A stretch of DNA of 64,000 nt from NCBI RefSeq assembly GCF_003325355.1, contig NZ_CP030850.1, positions 2,852,001 through 2,916,000 on the forward strand. Direction: 5' to 3'. Below are positions 17,733-26,689 of the stretch, piece by piece (the stretch's first letter is position 1; every line of letters starts with the position of its first letter). Position numbers and translations under genes: made by a program. The DNA is from Runella rosea (GTDB lineage: Bacteria; Bacteroidota; Bacteroidia; Cytophagales; Spirosomataceae). The notes under the pieces were generated by a model. That model searched no databases. It worked only from the letters and a program-made list of their open reading frames with translations, and had not been told where the DNA came from.

Positions 17733-17776
17733 TGGGCATCATTTGTGCATCAAAATTTGACGACAAACAATGCCCA
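17733..17776 (-). terminator. Inverted repeat after the two-repeat secreted protein gene
   Basis: TGGGCATCATTTGT (17733-17746) pairs with 17763-17776 at 12 of 14 positions, with a 16-base loop. It lies just 3' of the minus-strand gene ending at 17802. There is no clear T-run, so it is a weak terminator or an operator of the receptor gene. Confidence 0.4.
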
Positions 17777-17801
17777 ATGAATAAACTTGATGTTCAACCG
17801 A

Positions 17802-18608
17802 TTAGCGTGCAGAATCTAGCAACTCCCACAACTCCTGCCCTACCATACTCCGGGCGTCAAAAATCTTTTTTTCGTAGGCTTTGGCGGTCATACCGGGATG
17901 TACTTTTGCTAAGATTTTTTGAAAATCGGAAGCAGCAGCCATGTCTTCCCACTTGTTATAAAAATCAGAAGTGACGTAGTTAAAAGGTTGCCCTTCTCCG
18001 CCCAAAACGCGGCTGTAAAGCCCCCACGCCGCGCGTCCACCCGTTTTCATCATTTCGACGTGCATCGGTTTCACCAATTTGGTTTCCATGTTGTAATACT
18101 CCTCGGCCTTTTCATCTTTTACTTTCATGAAATTGATCATTTGATACTTGGCGAGTGTAGTGGCTTTAGGGTCGGCGGCTACAAAATCAACGCCGTAAAA
18201 CACGTTGCTTTGGGTCAGATTACGCAGTTTTCCAGTTTCGTTCGCAATGGCAAGCTGTTCTTTGGTCAACAACTTCTCGACATCTCCAGCGAGCATATTT
18301 CCGTATGGGTTTTCCACCTTTTTCCATCCCTGAACCACCGTTACGGTGACATAATCATAAAGACGGTCGGTGCCGCTTGGCATCCTGACGGCATACAAGC
18401 TCCACGAAGTAATCAGGCCAAGTTTGATGCGCTCCTGGTGAATGCGTTTCCATACCTCGCGTTCGGCTTTGAGGTATTGGGCATCCATACCAGGAGTGAC
18501 TTTCATTGTTTCGACAATAAAAAAGGAAGGCTCTTGATTTTGAGCCAGCAGCGAAAGGTTGCTCAATAAAACGGCAACAAAGAGCACAAAATGTTTAACA
18601 TTTTTCAT
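17802..18608 (-). CDS. Secreted protein with two dimeric alpha/beta-barrel-like repeats
   Basis: A 268-residue protein with a signal peptide (about 1-22, ending LLAQ). The mature part has two halves with the same general order. The first contains FFIVETMKVTPGMDAQYLKA, W-K-R-I-H, SWSLYAVRMPSGTD and a Y-D-Y-V-T strand. The second contains YQMINFMKVKDEKAEEYYN, K-P-M-H-V-E-M-M-K-T-G, AAWGLYSRVLGGEG and an F-N-Y-V-T strand. This matches a duplicated ferredoxin-like (NIPSNAP/EthD-like) layout, but no catalytic residue can be named. It is the first minus-strand gene below array B, whose copies lie 74-133 bp upstream of its ATG. It may lead an operon with the receptor and dioxygenase genes. Confidence 0.65.
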   Translation of the reverse strand: MKNVKHFVLFVAVLLSNLSLLAQNQEPSFFIVETMKVTPGMDAQYLKAEREVWKRIHQERIKLGLITSWSLYAVRMPSGTDRLYDYVTVTVVQGWKKVENPYGNMLAGDVEKLLTKEQLAIANETGKLRNLTQSNVFYGVDFVAADPKATTLAKYQMINFMKVKDEKAEEYYNMETKLVKPMHVEMMKTGGRAAWGLYSRVLGGEGQPFNYVTSDFYNKWEDMAAASDFQKILAKVHPGMTAKAYEKKIFDARSMVGQELWELLDSAR

Positions 18609-18681
18609 TGGTAGAGGAAGATTTAGGGTAAAGTGATAGACTTAAAAGCTGACTCAAAGATAGTGGGCTTACAATTGACGG

Positions 18682-18741
18682 CTTTAGTCTATTGTTGCAG
18701 AAACTTAGTGTATTGTTGCAAAAAGTTAGTGTATTGTTCCA
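18682..18741. promoter_or_regulatory. TATTGTT repeat array B (candidate operator, exact 21-bp phase)
   Basis: Three copies with TATTGTT cores at 18690, 18711 and 18732, exactly 21 bp apart. The middle copy reads AACTTAGTGTATTGTTGCA. The array lies 74-133 bp upstream of the ATG at 18608 and between two minus-strand genes, so the gene at 17802-18608 is the natural target. This is the best-phased of the four arrays. Confidence 0.65.
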
Positions 18742-18853
18742 TCGACCTAAAAAAGCCCTATAATATCCCCCAATTTATCTATTTTTATCTCTGATTATCA
18801 ATCTTTTGCAATACACTGAAAAGCCTATTTTTTGCACATTTTTCAACAAAAAC

Positions 18854-18869
18854 ACCTCCTTTTGGAGGT
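18854..18869 (-). terminator. Rho-independent terminator of the membrane-protein gene
   Basis: A perfect 6-bp stem ACCTCC/GGAGGT with loop TTTT lies 4 bp beyond the stop of the gene at 18874-19653. On the minus strand it is followed by GTTTTTG. Confidence 0.75.
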
Positions 18870-18873
18870 ATTT

Positions 18874-19653
18874 TCAGCGTGGTTCTGCGCCCATAATAAA
18901 CGTAATAAATTGCTCCCACCAAACCATGTCCTGTACAATATAATACAGCCCTTGGCTGATGAAATAAATGACGAGGCAAATCTCAAGCGTTTTGGTGTTG
19001 CGCCCCGCCTTGTAGTCGAGCCACAGAAGATAAATTAAAATGATGATAATCAGCGCATAGGCTAAGGTTTCGACAGGTATTCCCAAAGGAAAGACGGAAA
19101 TGCCTACCACCATAAACCAAATCCGGTCTACCGTAGGCCCAAGCACGGTCAAAGCTGCCGCTAACATGTAACGGGCATGCACATACGTGCTTTTGCGATT
19201 GATAATGGCCAAAGTATAAAATAAGCCTAACCAAAACATATAAAACATGGACAAAGCTTGGTATTTGGCCGACAGATGCAGTAACTCTTCTTGGGTGTAT
19301 TTCGGAATTCCCTTGACGGCCTCTTTCGCAATCGTGTCCATGTACACGAAATAGCCGTGTTTGGCCATCAAAAAAGCCGAAATCAAGAGAAGTGGGAGCA
19401 GCACATAACTGGCTTTCCCCACCCTCCGATGCAACACTTTTTTTTTGTATTTAATCAAAAACGGCTGAACGATAAGCATGATGACCCACACCGCCATCAG
19501 TCCAAAATGAACGTGGATAATAGTGGCCTTGGGTTCAAAAAATACCGAAAAATACGTGTGATAAAAGCCCCCGAAAACTAACAGAATGATGAGCAAAAAC
19601 CAATAACCGAGGTTGGGATACAGGGGATAGGATTTAGGGGTTGTTTTCATCAA
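18874..19653 (-). CDS. Polytopic membrane protein of unknown function
   Basis: A 259-residue protein with about six or seven hydrophobic segments. There is one near residues 15-40, one at 45-65 containing HVHFGLMAVWVIMLIVQPF, then further segments in the middle and three towards the C-terminus. Short cytoplasmic loops are basic (KYKKKVLHRRVGK). Histidines in or near helices (H47, H49 and the H-R-R-V-G-K-A loop) recall heme- or quinone-linked membrane proteins such as the DUF2306 group, but that is only a resemblance. The gene has its own terminator and lies 80 bp downstream of the SnoaL-like lipoprotein gene stop. Confidence 0.7.
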   Translation of the reverse strand: MMKTTPKSYPLYPNLGYWFLLIILLVFGGFYHTYFSVFFEPKATIIHVHFGLMAVWVIMLIVQPFLIKYKKKVLHRRVGKASYVLLPLLLISAFLMAKHGYFVYMDTIAKEAVKGIPKYTQEELLHLSAKYQALSMFYMFWLGLFYTLAIINRKSTYVHARYMLAAALTVLGPTVDRIWFMVVGISVFPLGIPVETLAYALIIIILIYLLWLDYKAGRNTKTLEICLVIYFISQGLYYIVQDMVWWEQFITFIMGAEPR

Positions 19654-19734
19654 ATGGATTTGATTAATTGTTCAATTCCCAACACTTTATCTCACACTGA
19701 TTCTTAGTTTGCAAAGGGCAACCATCAGCTCTTC

Positions 19735-20205
19735 TTACTTGCTATCATCGTTGTACATCTCTCGGATGCACAAGTACTCCCGGCCGCGTTTTTCAAAGAG
19801 GGCCATGTATTTGCCACTGCCTACCACTTTCCCCGTCGAGTCTTTCATGGTGGTTTTACCTACTTCCAACACTTGCTTTCCTTCCGAAAATACCTCGATG
19901 GTTTCGAACGAATGGGTCAATTTTTGGGTGAGGTTTTGCTTTTCCTGAAACTGGCGGATGGCCTCTTTCCCAACCAGCATGGGCGAATCGTCGGGCATCG
20001 ACACGGCATCGTCGGCGTAGAAAGCCATGAGCTCGGGGATATTCTTGGTATTAACCGCTATAGCCCAATTGTTTTCTAGGGTTTCAATATCGGTACGGAT
20101 TTGGGCTAAGTCAGGCTGGGCGTTTTCATCCGTATTTTCACCCTGCGATGCAGTACATGCGCTGAGCATAACAAATATACAGCCGATTTGGAGAAGATAT
20201 TTCAT
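19735..20205 (-). CDS. SnoaL/DUF4440-like lipoprotein (copy 2)
   Basis: The start at 20205 (MKYLLQIGCIF) gives 156 residues and puts the lipobox MLSAC at about residue 18. A longer frame to 20298 would begin inside the terminator of the giant gene and is rejected. The mature domain is parallel to copy 1 (13595-14122): E-x-x-W-A-I-A-V, ELMAFYADDAVSMPDDSPML, V-G-K-E-A-I-R, and the end GKYMALFEKRGREYLCIREMYNDD. The two lipoproteins are clear paralogues, here with a slightly different N-terminal linker. A small-molecule-binding or enzymatic role in the envelope is possible but not shown. Confidence 0.8.
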   Translation of the reverse strand: MKYLLQIGCIFVMLSACTASQGENTDENAQPDLAQIRTDIETLENNWAIAVNTKNIPELMAFYADDAVSMPDDSPMLVGKEAIRQFQEKQNLTQKLTHSFETIEVFSEGKQVLEVGKTTMKDSTGKVVGSGKYMALFEKRGREYLCIREMYNDDSK

Positions 20206-20260
20206 TTTGTTAAACTTTTTAAAAAACAACCCACTCATACATAGCGGGTTAAACATTAAA

Positions 20261-20296
20261 GTATTCTCCGAAAGCGCTTTTGCTTCCGGAGAATAC
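20261..20296 (-). terminator. Terminator of the giant T9SS protein gene
   Basis: GTATTCTCCG (20261-20270) pairs exactly with CGGAGAATAC (20287-20296). An additional AAGC/GCTT inner stem makes a long, nearly complete hairpin. It begins 11 bp beyond the stop of the giant gene and is followed on the minus strand by TTTAATGTTT. Confidence 0.75.
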
Positions 20297-20307
20297 AATG
20301 AATTGTT

Positions 20308-23300
20308 TTACAACTTATTGACTTTTACGACTGCTTCGTGGTTTTGGCTGTCGCGGCAACGAATCAGGTATAGCCCGTCGGGCAGGTGCTTGAAATCAAA
20401 GGAGAGTTGGTTGGCTCCTTCGTTCATCTGCTCGGTCTTTTGCACCAATGGCCGACCAATCAAATCTACCACTTCAATCCGTGCCAATCCCTTGCTGACA
20501 TTGCGCAAATCAACCGTTACCAAACCTGCGGTCGGATTGGGATACACTTGCATCATCAGGACCGTTGGGCGCGTTGCTTCGTCAGACTCCACGCCGATGC
20601 GGGCGTTGCTTTGGGTGCCACAAGGCGTGATACCGCAGGCTCCCAACGTGGCTCCATTGGCCAGAAGGGCAGGTACGGCCGTGGGAGCTACGCAGAGCGA
20701 CTTGCCTCCAAAACAAACCAGCACTTTTTCGACGGCATTGGAATTGCCACAACGTACGTCAATCACTTCTACCGTCACCTCGTCGGTGGAGGTACAGCCG
20801 TTGGCATCGGTCACCGTAACGGTGTAAGTGGTTGTAACCGTAGGACATACCTGAACCGTAGCACCCGATAGATTTCCAGGCGACCAACTGTACGTAAATC
20901 CACCCGCGACACCCGTGGCCGAGGCGGTTAGATTGGTACAATTGCTGCCGTAGCCATTGTACACAAATTTGCAGCTACCCGCATCCACCGAAGGAGGAGT
21001 CTTCAGGGTAATCACCACGGGGTTGCTGGCGTATGTCGTTGTGCACGTAGGAAAAGCCTGAGAACGTACTTTGATGTTGTAATTGCCAGCGGCAAGGTCG
21101 CCGAAAGTGGCACTGCTTTGCCAATTGCTGCCGTTGTCGATGCTGTACTCCAACGTGCCGCTACCCGTGGCGTTGACCATAATGGTCCCCGTAGGAGTGG
21201 TGCAGGTGGATTGCGTAAGGCTAGGTGCATTGATGACAATGGCAGGGCAAACAGCATTGCCGGTTACGGCAAAATCATACACCGCTTCGTCGCAATCATT
21301 GTTGTTGACAGTGATGGTGGCATTCTGGACGCCCGTTGCGGTGGGCGAAAAGGTAACCGTGAAAGTAGCCGAACCGCCTGCCGTTATAGTTGCGGGGAGC
21401 GTTAAGCCGCTCACGACGAACAGCCCATTGTTGGAAACAATGCTGCTGATATTGAGGGGAGAGCTACCTGTATTTTGTACGGTAAATGTTTTTATTACAT
21501 TACCAATCACCTCAAAACTTCCAAAATCAGTCCCTTTGGCCGCCGTAGGCGTGTTGTCACCATCGGGGATATTGGTGAGGGGAGAACCTCCTTGGAGATT
21601 GATTTCCTGCTGGTTGACCGTAATCAAAACTGCTTCGGAATTAACTTCGTCACACACCCCGTTTTTGACCACAGCGCGGAAGTACGTATTGGCCGTTAGG
21701 TTACCGATGGTGGCACCCGTGAGGGTTGTGCTCGTACCCGCGATGTCAGTCGGTGAAGTGAAGGCCAAATCGGTTGATTTTTGCCATTTGACCACGTTGC
21801 CCGCATTGCCCGTGAGGGTCAAATCAGCGGGCGATGTACCTGCACAAATAGTTTGGGCGGCACCCACCGTTCCGCCGACGCTGGCGGGATTGACCGTCAC
21901 ATTAATCCCTACCGTTCGCGGACACGCATTGGCGGGGTCGGTCACGGTGAAATAAAGCGTATGAGCGCCCACAGTCAGGTCGGTGACCGTAAATGTATTG
22001 CCGCTGTAAGTACCTGCCGTAGCCATCATACTGGCATCTTTGTACCACGTACCGCCCACGGTAAAGCTATTAGAACCCCCAATTTGTAGGGCAGGCGTCA
22101 GTACGCCACAGGTACTGATGGGCGCTATAATCACATCATTATTGGTGACATTGGGGATGGGATTACCTTGTGGGTATTCGATGATGCCGTTGTTGGTGAG
22201 GGCTGAGTTAGTATGTACTTGCGCCGTTTTGACCGTAAAAAAGCCTGCGTTGGTAAAAGTGCTGCTGTTGTTGAGGTTATCAAATACCGTCAAGATAGCG
22301 CAGGCATTGTTGGAGAATGTACCCGCATTGTTTATTCCATGGCCCCCAATGCTACCCAACGTACCGATACTGACGGTGCCTGCGTTGGTAAAGGTGGTCA
22401 GCAATTCGTTAATAATGCCGTCTTGGTTAGCTGGTGTTTGGTCTATTTGAAGCAAGCCCCCAGCCAGATTATTAAACACCGCTGCCACCATACCTGAGCC
22501 ATTACCATTCAAAAGACCTTGCGACGATCTTAACGGCACATTGTTGCCCATCTTGATTTGACCCGCATTGTTAAACGTACTCGTATTGGTCATGCCCCGA
22601 GTTACCCGATCTAATTGAATGCTACCCAAAGCATTGTTGGAGAAAGTCCCCGTATTCAAAATCGCTACGCCCATATTGGCAATAGATCCTACGGTGATTT
22701 CACCACTATTTTGAAAGCTGTTTCCGGAAGTCCAAATGCCGTTACCCCATGCACGATCGAGGTAAATTTTACCACCAGAGTGATTTATAAATGAGTTTGT
22801 ATTTCTAATGCAATCCTGAGCCGTTATCGCAGTTGCACCAATTCGTATTTCCCCTGTATTTGAAAAGGGATTGTTATTTTGAATACCTCGAGAAGTTACT
22901 CTATCAATCGTAATTTGCCCACCAGTATTATTATTGAAAGTGGCATCATTTGTGAGGCCATTCGAGGCCATCCCTGCGCTTACTGTCGCACCGATAGTGA
23001 TTTTAGCGGTATTGTTAAAGGTGCCACTCTCGTTGTATAGACCGATGGCGGAGGCATTGTCAATTTTAATTTCTCCGCCTGTGTTGTTATTGAACATGGC
23101 TGTGCTGCCAAAGTTATTTAAGCCACGCTGTCCTACACTCGCCAAAGCCCCAATGGTGATAAGGCCCGAGTTATTGAAGGTTGCCGTATGGTTCAAAAGA
23201 CCACGGCCAGTTCGGTCAATCTTAATGTCTCCCCCCGTATTGTTATTGAAAGTACCTCTGTTATCAATTCCTTCGCCTCCTATACTTGTGGTTGAACCGA

Positions 23301-26160
23301 TGGTGATGGTAGCCGAGTTGGTGAATGTGGAGCCGGTTCGATTGGCTAATCCCGCCGCGCCCGTGCGGTCGATGCTGATGGTCCCCGCCCCCGAATTGAC
23401 GAACGTGGCCGAAGCCCCCGTACTGACAACTCCCGAATTACCCAATGAAGCCGACGCGCCGATGGTGATCTGCCCTGTATTGGTGAAGCTGCTCGTCGAG
23501 ACTACACCATTAACGCAGCGGTCCACCCGAATCTCGCCCGTATTGGTGAAAGGAGCATAAGCCAGAATACCCGAACTGGGGCCAGCGATGGCCCCCACAA
23601 TGATCTTGCCCGCATTCTGAATGGTGCTGCCTAAGTGCCAGATTCCATTAAAAATGGCCCGGTCGAGACGGATTTCGCCGGTAGCATTGTTGACAAACGG
23701 CCCGGTGTTGTAGATGCAATCCTGTGACGAAAAGGCCACATTGCCAATGGTGACCGAGGCCGAGTTAACAAAGGTGCCATCATTGACCAGCCCCTGACCA
23801 CTTCGGTTGATGATGATATTCCCCCCCGCGTTGTTGCTGAAACTGCCCGACGGACTTACCCAGACGCCGTTGCCGGTAACGGTACTCAGGCTTCCCACGT
23901 TGATAGTGGCGGCATTGATGAACGTGGCTGTGTTGGCAATGCCCCGGCCCCCCGTTTGGTCAATCTGAATCAGCCCTCCCGTCGTGTTGGTGAAACTGGC
24001 TTCGTTGGTCAGCCCATTGCCCGTCACCGAGGCCGAGGCCCCAATGGTGATGGTGGCCGAATTGACAAAATTGCTACCTGTATTGTACAAGGCTGAGTTA
24101 TTGGCCCGATCAATGGTGATGCGCCCCCCCGCCGAGTTGCTGAATGATGCCTGATTCCACAGGGCGTTGAATCCCCCACTGACCAGTGACCCGATGGCAA
24201 TGGTGCCAGTATTGGCAAACACATTCCCATTGATAAGGGCCTCATTGGTGACCCGGTCGATCTGGAGGGTGCCGGTGTTCGTAAATGTTCCAGTGTTGCG
24301 AATACCAATCTGACCCACCGGGGCCGTGTTACCCAGTATCACCGTCCCGCCGTTGGTGACTGTCCCCTGATTATAAAACGCATTGTTGAAGCCACCGAGG
24401 GTTGCAAAATTGTTGATGGTTAAACTTCCCGCGCTGCTGATACTGAGCGAAGCTCCTGTCCGTACCTCCACCGATTTGGCCGTCGCCGTGGTACTGAGGG
24501 TAGGTTGATTAGTTGGGGCAGATGGAATCACTACATCGTCTGCGGCGGTAGGAACGGTGCCATCCGCCCAGTTGCCGGCCACAGCCCAGTCTGTAGAGAC
24601 GCAACCCGTCCAAGTATCAGTAGTGGTGGAGGCGGTAAAAGGAGAGGCAAGCACCACGGGATTGCTGGCGTAAGTAGCCTCACAAGTGGGGCTGGCCTGC
24701 AAGCGTACTTTGATGGTATAATTTCCTACGGCAAGGCCACTGAACGTAGCATTGCTTTGCCAAGTGCTGCCATTGTTGACGCTGTATTCTAACGTACCAC
24801 CACCCGCAACGCTGGCGTTGACCACGATGGTTCCCGTAGGGGTGGTACAGGTGGGTTGCGTGACGGTAGGGGCATTGATGGTTATAGATGCAGATGCAAT
24901 TGTCCCAAACAAATTGTCATTGTTGGTCGCACTATTCGGGTCATCCGAAGCGCTGTTGCTGGTAAACGTCACATTGCAGCCAACTACTTGCGGGTCATTG
25001 GTTGTACCTGGAGCGGCTGTACCGCCATCGTCCGCTTTATTAAAAATGAAGAGCGCACCGCCGTAACCCTTGCCTTTACCTTTGTCTTGTATGCCTGAAC
25101 CACCAGTAGCCGTGTTGCCATCAAAAGTCACTCCTTGCAAAGTGAGCTTGCCGCTGGCAACGAAAATTGCACCACCGAAGCCAGCGCCGGCACCACCTTC
25201 GGCGCCACCGCCGCCGAAGCCGCCAAAGCCGCCAGAACCCAAGAAGCTGCCACTGCCGCCGCCGAAACCGCCGATCACACCACTGCCAACGGGGCTTGAG
25301 CCGCCGCCGCCGCCAAAGCCACCTTTACTGCCGATGCCGCCACCGCCGCCAAAGCCACCGATGCCGCCGCTGCCGCCGCTGCCGCCGCCGCCAAAGCCCG
25401 GAGGGGTTCTGGGGATGGTATTTGTGCCGTCGAAGCCAGGGCCGCCGCCGGGGCCGAAGATTGCAATACCGCCGTTGGTCCCTGGAATATATCCACCAAA
25501 TCCAACATTTCCACTAGCATTTGTTACACTTCCTCCCGCCTGGATTCCATTGCCCAAGACGCCGCCAGCACCGGTGCCACCATTGCCGCCGAGACCGCCA
25601 CCGCCGACGCCACCGGTGCCGCCGGTGCCGCCAATTGCTTGATTATTTTTGAGCGTCACATTGAGCAGGCGTAAGTCTATACTGCCGCTCAGCACACCGG
25701 TAGCGGTAGTTGGGTCTTGTTTACCTTCATGCATAAAAATGGCGCCGCCAGCGCCCATACCACCGCCAGCGCCACCGCCACCTCTGGCGTAGCCGTTGGC
25801 GAGTGTGAGGTCTTGGAGGGTAATGGTGCCGTTTTGAACCCAGAAGATGCGGTTGGTACCATTGCCACTGATGGTAAGGTTTGCGGCTCCCGAGCCTTTG
25901 ATGGTCATGTGGTTGGTGATCACCAAGAAGAATAGGCTATTGGCGGGGTCGATGGTCACAGAGATGGTGCCCGTCACGCCAATGGCATCTATGATATGCG
26001 GATTGGCCGCAGTGGCCGTGTTGTCAGCATTGGCATCGTCAATGGCTTTGCGCAGAGAGCCCGCACCGCTATTGTTGGTGTTGCTGACGGTGAAAGTAGT
26101 TCCATACGAGGAGGTGAACCCTACGCACAGAACGGTTAGGATCAGGAGTAAATGTTTCAT
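20308..26160 (-). CDS. Giant repeat-rich surface protein with T9SS type A sorting domain
   Basis: The start at 26160 (MKHLLLILTVL) puts a signal peptide at the N-terminus of a 1950-residue protein; upstream ATGs at 26190 and 26262 are possible but less fitting. It has a pectate-lyase-like beginning (about 20-110, GTTFTVSNTNNSGAGSLRKA), then a Gly-rich stretch (about 115-310). Next come about 13 repeats of roughly 45-50 residues (about 600-1230). Each repeat has two half units: G-x-x-N-x-x-x-F-x-N-x-x-G-G-x-I-x-I-D-R, then F-x-N-x-x-x-I-T-I-G-x-x-A-S. This suits a right-handed beta-helix. Ig-like domains, a choice-of-anchor D-type module (about 1480-1600) and a C-terminal T9SS sorting domain (last 80 residues, YPNPTAGLVTVDL...) follow. 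It is probably an adhesin or matrix protein attached to the cell surface. Confidence 0.87.
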   Translation of the reverse strand: MKHLLLILTVLCVGFTSSYGTTFTVSNTNNSGAGSLRKAIDDANADNTATAANPHIIDAIGVTGTISVTIDPANSLFFLVITNHMTIKGSGAANLTISGNGTNRIFWVQNGTITLQDLTLANGYARGGGGAGGGMGAGGAIFMHEGKQDPTTATGVLSGSIDLRLLNVTLKNNQAIGGTGGTGGVGGGGLGGNGGTGAGGVLGNGIQAGGSVTNASGNVGFGGYIPGTNGGIAIFGPGGGPGFDGTNTIPRTPPGFGGGGSGGSGGIGGFGGGGGIGSKGGFGGGGGSSPVGSGVIGGFGGGSGSFLGSGGFGGFGGGGAEGGAGAGFGGAIFVASGKLTLQGVTFDGNTATGGSGIQDKGKGKGYGGALFIFNKADDGGTAAPGTTNDPQVVGCNVTFTSNSASDDPNSATNNDNLFGTIASASITINAPTVTQPTCTTPTGTIVVNASVAGGGTLEYSVNNGSTWQSNATFSGLAVGNYTIKVRLQASPTCEATYASNPVVLASPFTASTTTDTWTGCVSTDWAVAGNWADGTVPTAADDVVIPSAPTNQPTLSTTATAKSVEVRTGASLSISSAGSLTINNFATLGGFNNAFYNQGTVTNGGTVILGNTAPVGQIGIRNTGTFTNTGTLQIDRVTNEALINGNVFANTGTIAIGSLVSGGFNALWNQASFSNSAGGRITIDRANNSALYNTGSNFVNSATITIGASASVTGNGLTNEASFTNTTGGLIQIDQTGGRGIANTATFINAATINVGSLSTVTGNGVWVSPSGSFSNNAGGNIIINRSGQGLVNDGTFVNSASVTIGNVAFSSQDCIYNTGPFVNNATGEIRLDRAIFNGIWHLGSTIQNAGKIIVGAIAGPSSGILAYAPFTNTGEIRVDRCVNGVVSTSSFTNTGQITIGASASLGNSGVVSTGASATFVNSGAGTISIDRTGAAGLANRTGSTFTNSATITIGSTTSIGGEGIDNRGTFNNNTGGDIKIDRTGRGLLNHTATFNNSGLITIGALASVGQRGLNNFGSTAMFNNNTGGEIKIDNASAIGLYNESGTFNNTAKITIGATVSAGMASNGLTNDATFNNNTGGQITIDRVTSRGIQNNNPFSNTGEIRIGATAITAQDCIRNTNSFINHSGGKIYLDRAWGNGIWTSGNSFQNSGEITVGSIANMGVAILNTGTFSNNALGSIQLDRVTRGMTNTSTFNNAGQIKMGNNVPLRSSQGLLNGNGSGMVAAVFNNLAGGLLQIDQTPANQDGIINELLTTFTNAGTVSIGTLGSIGGHGINNAGTFSNNACAILTVFDNLNNSSTFTNAGFFTVKTAQVHTNSALTNNGIIEYPQGNPIPNVTNNDVIIAPISTCGVLTPALQIGGSNSFTVGGTWYKDASMMATAGTYSGNTFTVTDLTVGAHTLYFTVTDPANACPRTVGINVTVNPASVGGTVGAAQTICAGTSPADLTLTGNAGNVVKWQKSTDLAFTSPTDIAGTSTTLTGATIGNLTANTYFRAVVKNGVCDEVNSEAVLITVNQQEINLQGGSPLTNIPDGDNTPTAAKGTDFGSFEVIGNVIKTFTVQNTGSSPLNISSIVSNNGLFVVSGLTLPATITAGGSATFTVTFSPTATGVQNATITVNNNDCDEAVYDFAVTGNAVCPAIVINAPSLTQSTCTTPTGTIMVNATGSGTLEYSIDNGSNWQSSATFGDLAAGNYNIKVRSQAFPTCTTTYASNPVVITLKTPPSVDAGSCKFVYNGYGSNCTNLTASATGVAGGFTYSWSPGNLSGATVQVCPTVTTTYTVTVTDANGCTSTDEVTVEVIDVRCGNSNAVEKVLVCFGGKSLCVAPTAVPALLANGATLGACGITPCGTQSNARIGVESDEATRPTVLMMQVYPNPTAGLVTVDLRNVSKGLARIEVVDLIGRPLVQKTEQMNEGANQLSFDFKHLPDGLYLIRCRDSQNHEAVVKVNKL

Positions 26161-26530
26161 GAGGGTGATTGATGAGAAGAATTTTCTCATGGAATGAAAA
26201 ACAGTAGGGTAAAAGACCTTCATAAATAGATAGGATTGGAAAAATAATAGAGAGTTTTTCATACGAAACGTGTGTTAAAAAAAGTGGGGTAAAGTGTAAT
26301 TGTAAACGTGTAAAAAGTGTAAAATCCCAAGCGTGAAAACGCATCCGCAAAAGCCGCCAAAGGCTGGCGTTTCGAGCACCGAATCAAGAAGGTATGGGAG
26401 TGATAAGCACAGGTGAGCACCTGCCAAAACAGCAAAGAGTTTTCATCTAATTTTGATTTAAGGGTTTAGAGAATAGGCGTTAAGCCATTGTGTTTGACAA
26501 AAGTAAAGAGCTGTACTTTGAAGATGTTGG

Positions 26531-26603
26531 TCTATTTGGGCAATTAGTTAGTCTATCGTTCCAGGCTTAGTGTATTGTTCCAAAAACTTAGTTTATTGTT
26601 CCA
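26531..26603. promoter_or_regulatory. TATTGTT repeat array C (candidate operator)
   Basis: Cores lie at 26533 (degenerate, TATTTGG), 26554 (TATCGTT), 26573 and 26594 (both TATTGTT), with steps of 21, 19 and 21 bp. The last copy is the full consensus. The array lies about 370-445 bp upstream of the preferred start of the giant protein gene and 87 bp beyond the stop of an AraC-type regulator. The intervening DNA also holds a CAGGTG-AG-CACCTG hairpin at 26410-26423 and a CGCCA-TGGCG hairpin near 26356; nothing else is evident there. Confidence 0.6.
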
Positions 26604-26689
26604 GAAGCCTTTTTGAAGGCCAAAAAGGGGCACTAAACCGAAAATAAAAATCGGCCATGAGATAAAAAAAACGGAGGTCTGTTTCAGAT

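Noticed and set aside
18682-18741. Repeat array as a CRISPR
   Set aside because: The repeats are short and degenerate, with only a few bases between them, no cas genes lie nearby, and the same word recurs at other loci.
20206-20298. Extended start of the second SnoaL-like lipoprotein
   Set aside because: It begins inside the terminator hairpin of the giant gene and puts 31 residues ahead of the lipoprotein signal.
25070-25642. Long plus-strand open frame coding a proline-rich protein
   Set aside because: It is the antisense of the Gly-rich stretch of the giant surface gene: GGC/GGT codons read as Pro on the other strand. It has no signal, family or promoter.
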